A program made the translations under genes and the position numbers. Positions 39,796 through 49,723 of a DNA stretch of 64,000 bases are shown piece after piece (position 1 is the stretch's first letter; the number at the start of each line of letters is the position of its first letter). The stretch lies in assembly GCA_016237705.1 (NCBI GenBank), contig CP066204.1:1064001-1128000 (forward strand), read 5' to 3'. The notes beneath the pieces were generated by a model. The model had not been told where the DNA came from and did no database searches. It worked only from the letters and a program-made list of their open reading frames with translations. This stretch comes from Aerococcaceae bacterium zg-252. Lineage in GTDB: Bacteria; Bacillota; Bacilli; Lactobacillales; Aerococcaceae.

Positions 39796-40233
39796 CTACT
39801 CCACGTATTGAATGTAATCTTCATAGCCAAGAGCAGCCATTTCTTCTAATGGAATGAATTTTAATGCTGCTGAGTTAATGCAGTAACGCAATCCACCTAA
39901 TTCAGCCGGACCGTCTTCAAATACGTGACCTAAATGTGAATCAGCTTGACTACTTCTTACTTCCGTACGAGTTCGTGCCAATGAATTATCAACATGCTCT
40001 GTAATGGTTTCTGCTTGAATTGGTTTAGAAAACGCAGGCCAGCCACATCCAGCATCGTATTTTGCAGCACTTGAAAATAATGGTTCGCCACTCACGATGT
40101 CTACATAAATTCCTTTTTCATAGAAATCATCATATTCCCCTGTAAATGGACGTTCCGTCGCATTTTCTTGTGTTACTTTGTATTGTAATTCTGTTAATTC
40201 AGATAAACGTTCATTAAATTGTTCTTTTGCCAT
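39796..40233 (-). CDS. msrB: Peptide methionine (R)-S-oxide reductase
   Basis: 145 residues. MsrB signature: '[20 protein letters not shown]', '[10 protein letters not shown]', '[19 protein letters not shown]' and the catalytic Cys in '[12 protein letters not shown]'. The zinc-binding CxxC pairs of many MsrB proteins are absent, as in many Firmicutes enzymes. It repairs oxidised methionine with thioredoxin. It is embedded in the DNA repair run between mutL and ruvA, four bases from ruvA's region. Confidence 0.96.
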   Translation of the reverse strand: MAKEQFNERLSELTELQYKVTQENATERPFTGEYDDFYEKGIYVDIVSGEPLFSSAAKYDAGCGWPAFSKPIQAETITEHVDNSLARTRTEVRSSQADSHLGHVFEDGPAELGGLRYCINSAALKFIPLEEMAALGYEDYIQYVE

Positions 40234-40267
40234 AATAGTATTCTCCTTTTTCTAGCTCAGATTAGCT

Positions 40268-42145
40268 TTATACTTGATGCCCACCTTGGTGAGAATCTTG
40301 AATTCGTTTAAATAATTTTTCCAATGTTTTTTGATTAAACTCCACAAACACAGGTCGTCCGTGTGGGCAATGATACGGGTCGTCCAAAAGTGCCATATCT
40401 TGTATGAGTGCCTTAGCTTGTACATCACTCAAATAGTGATTGGCTTTTATCGCTCCACGACAACTTTGCATAATAATCGACTTTTCTCGTAATTCATTGA
40501 CCGTTAAATTCGGATTGTCCTGTAATAATTCTAACAAGTCATAGACTGTTTTTTCAACCTCATTGCTCTCTAACCAATTTGGATAACTATCCATTTGATA
40601 GGTGCAAGGTCCGAAACTACTTAACTCTAATCCTAATTGATGAAATTTCGGCATTAATTCTTCCATTTGTGCTGCATCACTCGCTGAAAAGGTAAAGACA
40701 AATGGCATTAACACATGTTGTTGGTCATAAGTCATTACTTCAGCTTTCATTAAATTTTCATAACGAATACGTTCTTGTGCTGCATGCTGGTCAATTAAAT
40801 AAAATCCTTGTTCACTTTCAGCAATCAAATACGTTCCATGAATTTGTCCGACATAACGTAAATCATAAAATGGCACTTTGTTTTCATCAATGTGAATCAC
40901 TTGAGCACGCGTTTGATTTGGCGGTGTTTCGACCAAAGTTTCTTCGTTTTGCTCGAACACCATTTCCGTCTCATCATCTAATGGTTCGTGCTCAATTGGC
41001 ACTACTACTTCTTGAATAACAGGTATCTCTTTTGGCGGTTCAACAAATCGCTCCTGTTTCGGTGCAGCCGATAAATCGAGTGGAATCGGCTCACTAACTA
41101 CTGGTTCATTAGAAAATGAAAGACCTAAATCACTCGGCTCGAAACTCGGAACAGGATTAACCACTCCTAATGCTTGTTGAACAGCCTCAAATAATAATGT
41201 ATTTAATTCTGTTTCTTTACTCAACCTTACTGTCTGCTTAGTTGGGTGCACATTCACATCTACTAATTGTGGGTCTAATGTAATATCAATAATCGCAATC
41301 GGATAGCGTCCAATCATCAATTGCCGTCCATACGCTTTTAAAAGCATTTGTGTTAACACAAAACTTTGTACAACTCGTCCATTGATTAACCAATGAATAT
41401 AGTGCTTAGACGTTCGTGTCAATTGTGGTGGCGAAATAAAGCCTTTCAATTGGAAATCATTATCGCTCGCCTCAATTGCAATCAACTGTCTTGCTAATCC
41501 TGCTTGATATACATTCGCAATTGTTTGTCTCAAGTCTCCTGTTCCATAAGACGAAAATAGCATGGACTGGTCATTAACTAATGTAAAGCGAATATGGGGA
41601 TAAGCGAGTGCAATTTGCTGCACAAAATTCAAACTATGTCGCAATTCCGTTTTAATACTGCTCAAATGTTTTAGACGAGCCGGCGTATTATAGAAAAGAC
41701 TCTCGACTGTCATCACCGTTCCTGGCTTGGGTGGTGTCACGCCTTTTTCAATAATTTGTGAGCCGGCGACTTTTATAAAATTACCTTGTGTCGCATCATT
41801 GACAGTCGATTCAATCGTCATTTTGGAAACAGACGCAATACTCGCTAATGCCTCACCACGAAAACCAAGGGATTGAATACGAAATAAATCATGAATATCA
41901 TAAATTTTACTGGTTGCATGTGGCAAAATAGCCATTGATAAATCGGTTTCGTCCATACCACTGCCGTCATCAGAGATACGAATTGATTGGATACCGGCCT
42001 CAACTAATTCAATCCGAATATTAGTGCTGCCAGCATCGATCGCATTTTCAACCAATTCTTTGACAACTGATGCTGGACGTTCAACTACTTCACCAGCAGC
42101 AATTTGATTGGCTAAATGCTCTGACATTTGCTTTATTTTTCCCAT
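40268..42145 (-). CDS. mutL: DNA mismatch repair protein MutL
   Basis: 625 residues. The GHKL ATPase motifs are present: 'AAGEVVERPASVVKELVENAIDAG', with 'DDGSGMDETDL' and 'TSKI...GFRGEALASI'. The C-terminal dimerisation/endonuclease domain shows 'LIDQHAAQERIRYE', the DQHA(x)2E(x)4E metal site, plus 'SCRGAIKANHYLS' and 'CPHGRPVFVEF'. MutL links MutS mismatch recognition to nicking. It is downstream of mutS in the same direction with 91 bases between them. Confidence 0.97.
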   Translation of the reverse strand: MGKIKQMSEHLANQIAAGEVVERPASVVKELVENAIDAGSTNIRIELVEAGIQSIRISDDGSGMDETDLSMAILPHATSKIYDIHDLFRIQSLGFRGEALASIASVSKMTIESTVNDATQGNFIKVAGSQIIEKGVTPPKPGTVMTVESLFYNTPARLKHLSSIKTELRHSLNFVQQIALAYPHIRFTLVNDQSMLFSSYGTGDLRQTIANVYQAGLARQLIAIEASDNDFQLKGFISPPQLTRTSKHYIHWLINGRVVQSFVLTQMLLKAYGRQLMIGRYPIAIIDITLDPQLVDVNVHPTKQTVRLSKETELNTLLFEAVQQALGVVNPVPSFEPSDLGLSFSNEPVVSEPIPLDLSAAPKQERFVEPPKEIPVIQEVVVPIEHEPLDDETEMVFEQNEETLVETPPNQTRAQVIHIDENKVPFYDLRYVGQIHGTYLIAESEQGFYLIDQHAAQERIRYENLMKAEVMTYDQQHVLMPFVFTFSASDAAQMEELMPKFHQLGLELSSFGPCTYQMDSYPNWLESNEVEKTVYDLLELLQDNPNLTVNELREKSIIMQSCRGAIKANHYLSDVQAKALIQDMALLDDPYHCPHGRPVFVEFNQKTLEKLFKRIQDSHQGGHQV

Positions 42146-42236
42146 TGGTCTTCCTCCTCGTGATAAATAGTATAATAAATTAAAATGATGTCTACTTCAA
42201 AATATTATTTAAGCCCATACACTCTATATTTGTCGC

Positions 42237-44795
42237 TTAAAGTTGTGACTGCATCTGCATTAATACTTGTAGTGCTTCAATTGGGGTAGTTTGATTCAAA
42301 TCAACAGAACGTAATTTTTGAATAATCGCATCATACTGATTCACTCTATCCATTTTATCTAGTTGAGTAGTATCAAATAAAGTAACTTCTTGCTCCCCAT
42401 TACGAACGGGCGATTGACGTTCCAGTTCCTCTAATACATGTTGGCTTTGAATAATCAAAGATTTAGGCAGACCTGCTAATTCAGCCACATGGATTCCGTA
42501 ACTCTTATCTGCTGGGCCATCTAATATTTTATGTAAGAACACAACTTTACCGTTCTGTTCACTCGCTCCAACATGAATATTTTTCAACATTGGCAATCGT
42601 TCAACCAAAGTCGTCAATTCGTGATAATGCGTTGAAAAAATCGTTGTCGCTTTTACTTCATGTGCAATGTAATCAATAATCGCCTCAGCCAGTGCCATTC
42701 CGTCATAAGTAGCTGTTCCACGTCCTAATTCATCAAATAACAGTAAACTGCGTGGTGTTGCTTGTCGTATCGCTGTATTAGTTTCCATCATTTCGACCAT
42801 AAAGGTACTTTGACCACTTGAAATATCGTCAGCACTTCCAATACGTGTAAATATTTTATCGACTAATGGTAGGCGAGCAAATTTTGCTGGAACAAAACAA
42901 CCAATTTGGTTTAAAATCACACAATATGCTACTTGACGCATATAGGTACTCTTACCGGACATATTTGGCCCGGTTAATAGCAACATAAACTGCTCTGGCA
43001 CAATTGTTAAGTCATTCGCAACAAAATTTGTTGCTCCAATTAAACGCTCCACCACTGGATGACGACTTTGACTTAATTCAAAGTCCCCTACTTGTTCACT
43101 AATAATTGCTCTCGTGTACGCTTCTTGCTCACTAATCGTCGCAAAATTAGCTAGTACATCTAGTGCTGCGACTTGATGTGCTAATGCTTGTAAGGCTGGA
43201 ATAAATGGTAAGATTTCTTGCCTTAATTGTGTGAATATCTGATATTCTAATGATTCTGATTTTTCTTGAGCCGATAAAATCGTCCGTTCTAGTTCTTTTA
43301 ACTCTTCAGTTATAAATCGTTCGTTATTTGCTAATGTTTGTTTACGTTCATAACGAGAATCATTTAATTGAGCTGCTTGCATTCGGCTAATTTCAATATA
43401 GTAGCCAAACACTTTATTGTACCCAACTTTTAAACTTTTTAGCCCTGTCTTTTCACGTTCTTTCTGCTGCAATTCTGCTAACCATTGATGACCATTCGTT
43501 AACGCATCTCGGTAATGGTCTAACGTTTCATTGACACCGTGACGAATAATGTTCCCCTCTGTTATCGAAAGGGGTGGTTCGTCCACTAATAAATGGTCAA
43601 TCTGTTCATATAAATCATCAAAACATGGCAGCAACTCAAAAATTGGAGTAACTTGTTGTTGCTGCATCGTTTCCAGCACTTGATTAATTGGATTAATTTG
43701 ACTTAGTGAATAGCGTAATTGATCAATATCACGAGCATTCGCATGCCCCAAACTAATCTTCGTTACTAAACGTTCTAAATCATAGATATTCGTTAAATAA
43801 TTCAACAATTCCACACGTTCAAAATACGCATCTTTTAATAATTGAACTTTTTGATGTCGTTTTTCCAGTGCATTTTTGCTAAGGAGTGGTTTATCGAGCC
43901 AACGTTGTAGCATTCGTCCCCCCATAGCCGTTTTCGTTTGGTCTAATAACCATAATAAACTACCCTTTTTGCGATGTGTCCGCAATGATGTTGTTAACTC
44001 TAATTGCGATTTCGTATAGTGATTCATCTGTAAAAAGTCGCTAATTTCATACCGGTCGACCGGCTGGACATAATCATTTTCTGTTTTTTGAACGCTACGT
44101 AAATAACTGAATAAATAATCTAATACCTGTATCTCGGCAGTACTGATTTCATCTAATTGCCAACGTGGTGACGATTGAACAGAATCATCTGATTCAAATA
44201 TTGAATAATAACTCGGAACGCTCTCTTTTAGTTTGGCTAAATAAATCGCTGCTAAAGCTGGTGTTAATACTGTTTCTCGAGCTTGAATAGCCCGTAATTC
44301 ATTAAAGAACAGAGTGTCGTCCGAAGTAGAAGTCAAACGAATTTCACCGGTTGTGACATCGACATAAGCTAAATAGTACACACCATTCAAATAAGAAAAT
44401 GTCGCTAAATAATGATTTTCTTTCCCAGTCAATGCACTTTCTTCCATAATCGTACCTGGTGTGACAACACGCACCACATCACGACGCACCATGCCTTTGG
44501 TTACTTTTGGGTCATCTAATTGCTCGCAAATCGCCACTTTATGACCCGCTTCAACGAGCCTACGAATATAGTCATTCGCAGAATGATGTGGTACTCCACA
44601 CATCGGTGTTGGATTATCCGCATTTTTATTGCGAGATGTTAAAGTAATTTCAAGAATTTTGGCTGCTTCTAAGGCATCTTCATTGAATAATTCGTAAAAA
44701 TCACCCAATCTAAAGAAAAGAAAAGCATCGGGATATTGTGCTTTTAACTGCATATATTGTTGCATCATCGGTGTTTGTTTGGCTGAATGTGTCAT
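42237..44795 (-). CDS. mutS: DNA mismatch repair protein MutS
   Basis: 852 residues. The mismatch-binding N-terminus 'TPMMQQYMQLKAQYPDAFLFFRLGDFYELF' holds the Phe-x-Glu wedge (in the later part of that motif), and the ATPase has Walker A 'TGPNMSGKSTYMRQ', Walker B 'LLLFDELGRGT' and 'STHYHELT'. The length is standard for MutS1. It recognises mispairs and small loops and recruits MutL encoded just downstream. Confidence 0.98.
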   Translation of the reverse strand: MTHSAKQTPMMQQYMQLKAQYPDAFLFFRLGDFYELFNEDALEAAKILEITLTSRNKNADNPTPMCGVPHHSANDYIRRLVEAGHKVAICEQLDDPKVTKGMVRRDVVRVVTPGTIMEESALTGKENHYLATFSYLNGVYYLAYVDVTTGEIRLTSTSDDTLFFNELRAIQARETVLTPALAAIYLAKLKESVPSYYSIFESDDSVQSSPRWQLDEISTAEIQVLDYLFSYLRSVQKTENDYVQPVDRYEISDFLQMNHYTKSQLELTTSLRTHRKKGSLLWLLDQTKTAMGGRMLQRWLDKPLLSKNALEKRHQKVQLLKDAYFERVELLNYLTNIYDLERLVTKISLGHANARDIDQLRYSLSQINPINQVLETMQQQQVTPIFELLPCFDDLYEQIDHLLVDEPPLSITEGNIIRHGVNETLDHYRDALTNGHQWLAELQQKEREKTGLKSLKVGYNKVFGYYIEISRMQAAQLNDSRYERKQTLANNERFITEELKELERTILSAQEKSESLEYQIFTQLRQEILPFIPALQALAHQVAALDVLANFATISEQEAYTRAIISEQVGDFELSQSRHPVVERLIGATNFVANDLTIVPEQFMLLLTGPNMSGKSTYMRQVAYCVILNQIGCFVPAKFARLPLVDKIFTRIGSADDISSGQSTFMVEMMETNTAIRQATPRSLLLFDELGRGTATYDGMALAEAIIDYIAHEVKATTIFSTHYHELTTLVERLPMLKNIHVGASEQNGKVVFLHKILDGPADKSYGIHVAELAGLPKSLIIQSQHVLEELERQSPVRNGEQEVTLFDTTQLDKMDRVNQYDAIIQKLRSVDLNQTTPIEALQVLMQMQSQL

Positions 44796-44810
44796 TTTTT
44801 CCTCCTTACA

Positions 44811-45620
44811 TTAAACATGACGATAACGTTTAGTTTTCGTTGCATTCGTTAAATAAATGGGTTCAATTGATAGGCAACGTCCAGTTTTAGGGTCTAGCTC
44901 TATAAAACACCCACTAATAACCATTGAGTCACTCATTGATTGCTCTAAGCGTGTCGGTAAATGTGTTTTAAATTTATTGACTACTTGTTGGGGATTAAAC
45001 CCAATCACGCTTTCCATTGCTCCTGTCATGCCAACATCAGTCATAAAACCTGTGCCTTGAGGCAAAATGCGTGCATCATTCGTTTGAACATGCGTATGTG
45101 TTCCGACAACGGCAGACACTTCTCCGTCTAGGAAATATCCTAATGCTTGTTTTTCACTCGTTGCTTCAGCATGGAAATCAACAAAAATGAATGGTGTACG
45201 CTGCCGAATTTCAGAAATTTTTTCTTGAAAATAATTAAAGGGTTCGATACAAGAACCCATAAATACACTCCCCAATGCATTTATTACTGCTAATTCATAT
45301 TGATTCACTTTGATAAAATGAACCCCTTTTCCAGGAGTTCCCTCTGGTAAATTAATCGGACGTACTAATGATTTTGCTGATTCAATAAAATCATAAATCT
45401 CTCGATTATCCCACGCGTGATTACCAAGAGTGACCACATCTGCTCCAGTAGATAATAACCACTTATACCATTTTTCAGAAATACCTTTCCCATTATCAAT
45501 ATTTTCTCCATTAACAATTGTCACTTGCGGTCGATAGTTTTGTTTTAATTGCGGTAAGTATTGGCTCAATGCCTCTTGACCTTTTTTACCTACTACATCA
45601 CCGATAAACAGTAATCTCAT
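44811..45620 (-). CDS. ymdB: YmdB-type metallophosphoesterase (2',3'-cyclic nucleotide phosphodiesterase)
   Basis: 269 residues from ATG at 45620 (GAGGAAAA upstream). Metal-binding motifs: 'LLFIGDVVGKKG', 'NGENIDNGKGIS', 'TLGNHAWD', 'VDFHAEATSEKQALG' and 'GTHTHVQTND'. B. subtilis YmdB hydrolyses 2',3'-cAMP and influences biofilm and motility gene expression. In many Firmicutes it follows rny (RNase Y); that gene is not adjacent here. It lies 15 bases upstream of mutS and is probably co-transcribed. Confidence 0.92.
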   Translation of the reverse strand: MRLLFIGDVVGKKGQEALSQYLPQLKQNYRPQVTIVNGENIDNGKGISEKWYKWLLSTGADVVTLGNHAWDNREIYDFIESAKSLVRPINLPEGTPGKGVHFIKVNQYELAVINALGSVFMGSCIEPFNYFQEKISEIRQRTPFIFVDFHAEATSEKQALGYFLDGEVSAVVGTHTHVQTNDARILPQGTGFMTDVGMTGAMESVIGFNPQQVVNKFKTHLPTRLEQSMSDSMVISGCFIELDPKTGRCLSIEPIYLTNATKTKRYRHV

Positions 45621-45810
45621 TATTTTCCTCTTTCTAATCCATGCCAATACAATAAATTTTGTCTCTTTATTTTATCAGTCTTTTCATAAAAAATAAAGAA
45701 AACCAATTAGATAGCTATTATTTTCTCGCCTTATCAGCAATCTACTCGAAATTTTAGTTAAAACGCTTTATAATAGAGTTATCGTATTCAATGAGAGAGA
45801 AGGAAAAAAG

Positions 45811-46788
45811 ATGATTAATGTTGGAATTATTGGTGCTGGAAAAATTGCTGCTAAAATGGCAAAAACGATACACGGTGTAGATAAAGCAAATGCGTATGCA
45901 ATCGCCTCACGTGATGCTGAACGTGCCCTTTCATTTGCTGAGACTCATGGATTTAAAAAAGCTTATCATTCCTATGAAGCCTTAGTTCGTGATGAAAATG
46001 TCGATTTAGTATATGTTGCGACACCACATAATTTTCATTTCAAGCACGCAAAATTAGCGTTGGAAAATGGCAAGCATGTGCTATGCGAAAAAGCGATTAC
46101 GCTTAATGCAAAAGAATTAACTGAATTGATTGCGATTGCTACTGAGCGTCAATTAACATTTGTTGAAGCCATTTGGTCACGCTTTATGCCATTACATCTT
46201 CAGCTTAAATCTCTACTAGACACTGGTGCAATCGGTGAACCACAAATACTCTATGGTAATTTAAGTTATTATTTAGAGCACGTGGAACGCATGTATAATC
46301 CTCATTTAGCTGGGGGTGCTTTATTAGACTTAGGTGTTTATCCTGTTCATTATGCCCTATCTTTATTTGGTAATGACTATCAAAGTATTCAATCAACTAT
46401 GATGAAAACCGAACTTGGAGTTGACCGTCACACTGCAATTACTTTACAATATGCTGACGGTAAAATTGCTCAATTAATGTGCTCGATGAATGCCTTTGAA
46501 CAATCGAGTAAAATTTATGGAACGAATGGTCGTATCGAAACGACGGGTATTCATCATATCGAAGAAATTAGAGTGTACGATAAGGAAAATAATTGTACGC
46601 AAGTAATAAAACGTCCAAATGATATTGGTGGCTTTGAATTTGAATTAGCCGAAACCATTAAGATGATTGAAGAACACAAAATTGAAAGTGACATTGTAAC
46701 TCATGCAGATTCCCTTGCTGTTATGCAAGTACTGGATACTGTCCGTCAACAAAATGATTTTATTTATCCAAATGAAAAGGTAGGCTAA
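45811..46788 (+). CDS. Gfo/Idh/MocA-family NAD(P)-dependent oxidoreductase
   Basis: 325 residues. The Rossmann N-terminus 'VGIIGAGKIAAKMAKTI' is followed by 'DLVYVATPHNFHFKHAKLAL' and the family signature 'GKHVLCEKAITLN' (usually EKP). The C-terminal domain has 'GGALLDLGVYPVHYALSLFG' with the Asp/His pair expected in trans-dihydrodiol dehydrogenase-like members. The substrate is unknown, probably a sugar or cyclic polyol. nth follows after 2 bases, so the two are one operon. Confidence 0.9.
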   Translation: MINVGIIGAGKIAAKMAKTIHGVDKANAYAIASRDAERALSFAETHGFKKAYHSYEALVRDENVDLVYVATPHNFHFKHAKLALENGKHVLCEKAITLNAKELTELIAIATERQLTFVEAIWSRFMPLHLQLKSLLDTGAIGEPQILYGNLSYYLEHVERMYNPHLAGGALLDLGVYPVHYALSLFGNDYQSIQSTMMKTELGVDRHTAITLQYADGKIAQLMCSMNAFEQSSKIYGTNGRIETTGIHHIEEIRVYDKENNCTQVIKRPNDIGGFEFELAETIKMIEEHKIESDIVTHADSLAVMQVLDTVRQQNDFIYPNEKVG

Positions 46789-46790
46789 AA

Positions 46791-47408
46791 ATGCTTTCTA
46801 AAAAAAGAGCGAGAAAAGTAATCGAAGAAATTATTGCACTCTATCCTGATGTGCCACCCAGCTTGAATTTTACTAATACATTTGAGTTGGTAATAGCTGT
46901 CACATTGAGTGCTCAAACAACCGATGTCGCCGTTAACAAGGTAACCCCTGCTTTATTCAAACGATTTCCAACACCGTATGAACTAGCAGCAGCAACACCA
47001 AGTGACATTGAACCATATATTGCGACACTCGGGCTTTATCGTAATAAGGCGAAATTTTTGCAAAAATGTGCCCAACAATTAGTAGAAGAATTTGGTGGTA
47101 TTGTGCCACAAACACGAAAAGAACTGATGTCCTTAGCGGGAGTAGGTCGTAAAACTGCCAATGTTGTTCTCAGTGTGGGATTCGGTATTCCAGCCTTTGC
47201 AGTGGATACTCATGTAACACGCATTTGTAAACATCATAATATCGTCAAACAATCAGCCGATGCACTTGAAATTGAAGAACGTGTTTGTGCCGTCTTGCCA
47301 CCGGAATTATGGCTCAAAGCACATCAAGCGATGATTTATTTTGGTAGAGAAATCTGTCACCCAAAAGACCCACAATGTCACCTATATCCACAATTATATG
47401 AACAATAA
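46791..47408 (+). CDS. nth: Endonuclease III (DNA glycosylase/AP lyase)
   Basis: 205 residues. The helix-hairpin-helix 'LMSLAGVGRKTANVVLSVGF' with catalytic Lys (in 'GRKTAN') and Asp ('FAVDTHVTRI') is intact. The C-terminus 'GREICHPKDPQCHLYPQLYEQ' keeps only the first two of the four cysteines (C-x6-C) that hold the 4Fe-4S cluster in E. coli; the other two positions are not Cys. It removes oxidised pyrimidines from DNA. It probably lacks the cluster, a variation I believe occurs in some lactic acid bacteria. Confidence 0.95.
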   Translation: MLSKKRARKVIEEIIALYPDVPPSLNFTNTFELVIAVTLSAQTTDVAVNKVTPALFKRFPTPYELAAATPSDIEPYIATLGLYRNKAKFLQKCAQQLVEEFGGIVPQTRKELMSLAGVGRKTANVVLSVGFGIPAFAVDTHVTRICKHHNIVKQSADALEIEERVCAVLPPELWLKAHQAMIYFGREICHPKDPQCHLYPQLYEQ

Positions 47409-47409
47409 T

Positions 47410-47457
47410 AAAACTGGACAGCTAGTTTAAAACTTTTGACTTTCTGTCCAGTTTTTT
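47410..47457. terminator. Terminator between nth and the convergent methyltransferase gene
   Basis: AAAACTGGACAG (47410-47421) pairs with CTGTCCAGTTTT (47444-47455), a 12-bp perfect stem with a 22-base loop, T-tract after it and A-tract before it, so it can act on both convergent genes. Confidence 0.88.
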
Positions 47458-48061
47458 ATTTTAATTCATAAATAATAATTCTCTCTCGGGAGTCCTTTTG
47501 ATAGCCATCTAACATAATTTCTTGCTGTAGCTCAAATTGCGTTTGCTGCATAAACAATTCGACTTCTGCATCTGGATAGTAAAAAATACATTGAATCCGA
47601 CGTGGGCATTGTTCATATGAATCCATAACATTAAAAATGAACGGTCGCACTAATATAATCGTAAACGGATTAAAAAAGTAGAAAATACTATCTTCCGCCA
47701 TAATCGGATACGATTCAATTTTTTCCTGCCTAATTTGAATCGGTGTATCCACGGAATGTTTCTTCATAAACTTTGCAATATTATCCTTAGCAATATTCAC
47801 TACTTCTTGCGAAAATTCAATCCCTTTTACAGCAATTTCTAGCCGTAAAGCTGAATAACAAAGTACTCTGCCTGTTCCAGCCCCCACGTCAACTAGCACA
47901 TCATCAGCATTCCAGTTCAAATGGTCAAACAAATTATCTAATACCTTATAATCAGTCGATTCTGTCCGATTGTAATACCATTTACCTTGTTTTAAATGCG
48001 ACTCGATGACATGATGCGTGTCAATCCCTAACCAATCGTCCATTCGCTTATTTGTTTCCAT
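47456..48061 (-). CDS. Class I SAM-dependent methyltransferase
   Basis: 201 residues. Motif I 'VLVDVGAGTGRVLCYSALRL' (about residues 55-75) and the acidic end of strand 2 ('VKGIEFSQEVVNIAKDN') define a Rossmann methyltransferase. 'DSIFYFFNPFTI' replaces the more usual NPPF catalytic loop and may contact the substrate. The target is unknown. Its start overlaps the DUF2786 gene end by 14 bases, so the two are co-expressed. Confidence 0.85.
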   Translation of the reverse strand: METNKRMDDWLGIDTHHVIESHLKQGKWYYNRTESTDYKVLDNLFDHLNWNADDVLVDVGAGTGRVLCYSALRLEIAVKGIEFSQEVVNIAKDNIAKFMKKHSVDTPIQIRQEKIESYPIMAEDSIFYFFNPFTIILVRPFIFNVMDSYEQCPRRIQCIFYYPDAEVELFMQQTQFELQQEIMLDGYQKDSRERIIIYELK

Positions 48062-48767
48062 TATCCAAAAAATTCCTTGTTAAGCTCATCTGAGTTCCTT
48101 TTTGATATCCCTCTAAATATGTCGCATCTTCTTTTGTAAATTGTGGAGAACGATACGTCAGTTTACGTCTGCCACTCACTTGCTGGTCAAATGCTGCTTT
48201 CACTTCATTGGGTACTTGTACCATAATTTCATAAGCGACATTTTCTGATTGCATTTCACGACGCTGTTGCTCGAATTTTTCGCTTAGTCCGTCAATAAAT
48301 CCCTTATAATAGGCTTTACGCAAATCTGCCAATGAAAAAGACTGATTTTCTTCTTGCAATGACTTTAAATGATAACTAGCATGATACTTCATACTTTCAG
48401 CAGCTAAATGAAATACTTCATAAGCCAACTCTGTATCTTCTGGATACCCCATATAGACAATTTTTCGCATGGTAGATGTTTGATACGGCATACGATTACT
48501 TTGGACATATAACATTACTCGAAAATTAGTCGCAATAATCGTAGCCAATGATTTTTCCCACCAAAATAAACGTTTATAAACCGATAATGATTTTAAGACA
48601 ATTTCATTTTGTCCTGTTTCATTCAACTCATTTTGTGAGATTTTATGTTTTAACATCAATTTTTGAGCCATTAATAGAGCCGTTTGACTTTCTTCATCAT
48701 TCGCTCCGTCTTCTGCCAACTTTAATAAATTTCGAATTTTATCGAGTATTTTATCATTGACACTCAT
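48048..48767 (-). CDS. DUF2786-domain protein
   Basis: 239 residues. The N-terminal 'DKILDKIRNLLKLAEDGAND' and 'TALLMAQKLMLKHKIS' are a clear DUF2786 segment; the rest has a helical middle and 'RRKLTYRSPQFTKEDATYLEGYQKG', resembling the domain that often follows DUF2786 in phage and mobile-element proteins. Function is unknown. In this genome it is chromosomal, between rluD and a methyltransferase, and may be a domesticated phage gene. Confidence 0.82.
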   Translation of the reverse strand: MSVNDKILDKIRNLLKLAEDGANDEESQTALLMAQKLMLKHKISQNELNETGQNEIVLKSLSVYKRLFWWEKSLATIIATNFRVMLYVQSNRMPYQTSTMRKIVYMGYPEDTELAYEVFHLAAESMKYHASYHLKSLQEENQSFSLADLRKAYYKGFIDGLSEKFEQQRREMQSENVAYEIMVQVPNEVKAAFDQQVSGRRKLTYRSPQFTKEDATYLEGYQKGTQMSLTRNFLDNGNK

Positions 48768-48778
48768 CGACTCCCTCC

Positions 48779-49723
48779 TTACGATTCAATTGAAGTTAAT
48801 GTTTTTAAGACATCGGTAAAATGTTCTGGTAACGGTACTTCAAACTGCAATAATTTATCAGTAATCGGGTGCTTAAATTGAATTGCTCGTGCATGCAGTA
48901 ACTGTCCCTCGCTCATACGAGTCAAAGGCCCTTTTAATTGCCCCACACCTACTCTGTACACTGGGTCACCTACTAGTGGATGCCCAATGTATTCCATATG
49001 AACCCGAATTTGATGTGTACGTCCTGTTTCTAATTTTAATTCTACTAAAGTGCTGTCTGAAAAACGTTCTAACACCTTAAAATGCGTAAGTGCATATTTG
49101 CCGTCTTGATGTGCTGACCAACGTAAACGATTATGTTGATCACGACGAATTGGCACTTCAATCGTTCCCTCTGGTTCTTTAATAATTCCATGAACTAAGG
49201 CAACATAAGTACGTCCCATAGAATGATTTTCTAATTGCTCACTCAATAATTGATGTGCAAAATTGTTTTTAGCCACTACCAGTAAACCAGATGTATCTTT
49301 ATCAATACGATGTACCAATCCCGGTCTGACACTGTCATCAGGAAAGGCTAAATTTTGATGCCCTAAATGATACAATAATCCATGAACCAATGTTCCTGAA
49401 TAATGTCCTTTTGACGGGTGGACTACCATTCCAGCTGGTTTATTGATGACAATCACATCATCATCTTCATATACAATATCTAACGGAATATTTTCTGCCA
49501 CTAATGCTGGTATTTCTTCAGTGACTTCTGCTTGATTCGCTTGTTGAACTTCAATCACTTCATCGCCAACTAATTGAAAATTAGCTTTTTCAGCTCGGCC
49601 ATTCACCGACACAAGCCCTTGCTTAATTAATTTTTGTATGGTTGAGCGACTTTCTCCTGGCATTAATTCTACTAATAATTTATCTAAACGTCCCGCTTGT
49701 CCCTCTAACTTAAATTCTGCCAT
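48779..49723 (-). CDS. RluD-family 23S rRNA pseudouridine synthase
   Basis: 314 residues. The N-terminal S4 domain ('GRLDKLLVELMPGESRSTIQ') is followed by the synthase core with catalytic Asp in 'GLVHRIDKDTSGLLVVAKN' and 'LKLETGRTHQIRVHMEYIGH'. It makes pseudouridine in 23S rRNA (helix 69 for RluD proper) or another large-RNA site. lspA overlaps its start by 14 bases, the usual lspA-rluD pairing in Firmicutes (ylyB). Confidence 0.92.
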   Translation of the reverse strand: MAEFKLEGQAGRLDKLLVELMPGESRSTIQKLIKQGLVSVNGRAEKANFQLVGDEVIEVQQANQAEVTEEIPALVAENIPLDIVYEDDDVIVINKPAGMVVHPSKGHYSGTLVHGLLYHLGHQNLAFPDDSVRPGLVHRIDKDTSGLLVVAKNNFAHQLLSEQLENHSMGRTYVALVHGIIKEPEGTIEVPIRRDQHNRLRWSAHQDGKYALTHFKVLERFSDSTLVELKLETGRTHQIRVHMEYIGHPLVGDPVYRVGVGQLKGPLTRMSEGQLLHARAIQFKHPITDKLLQFEVPLPEHFTDVLKTLTSIES

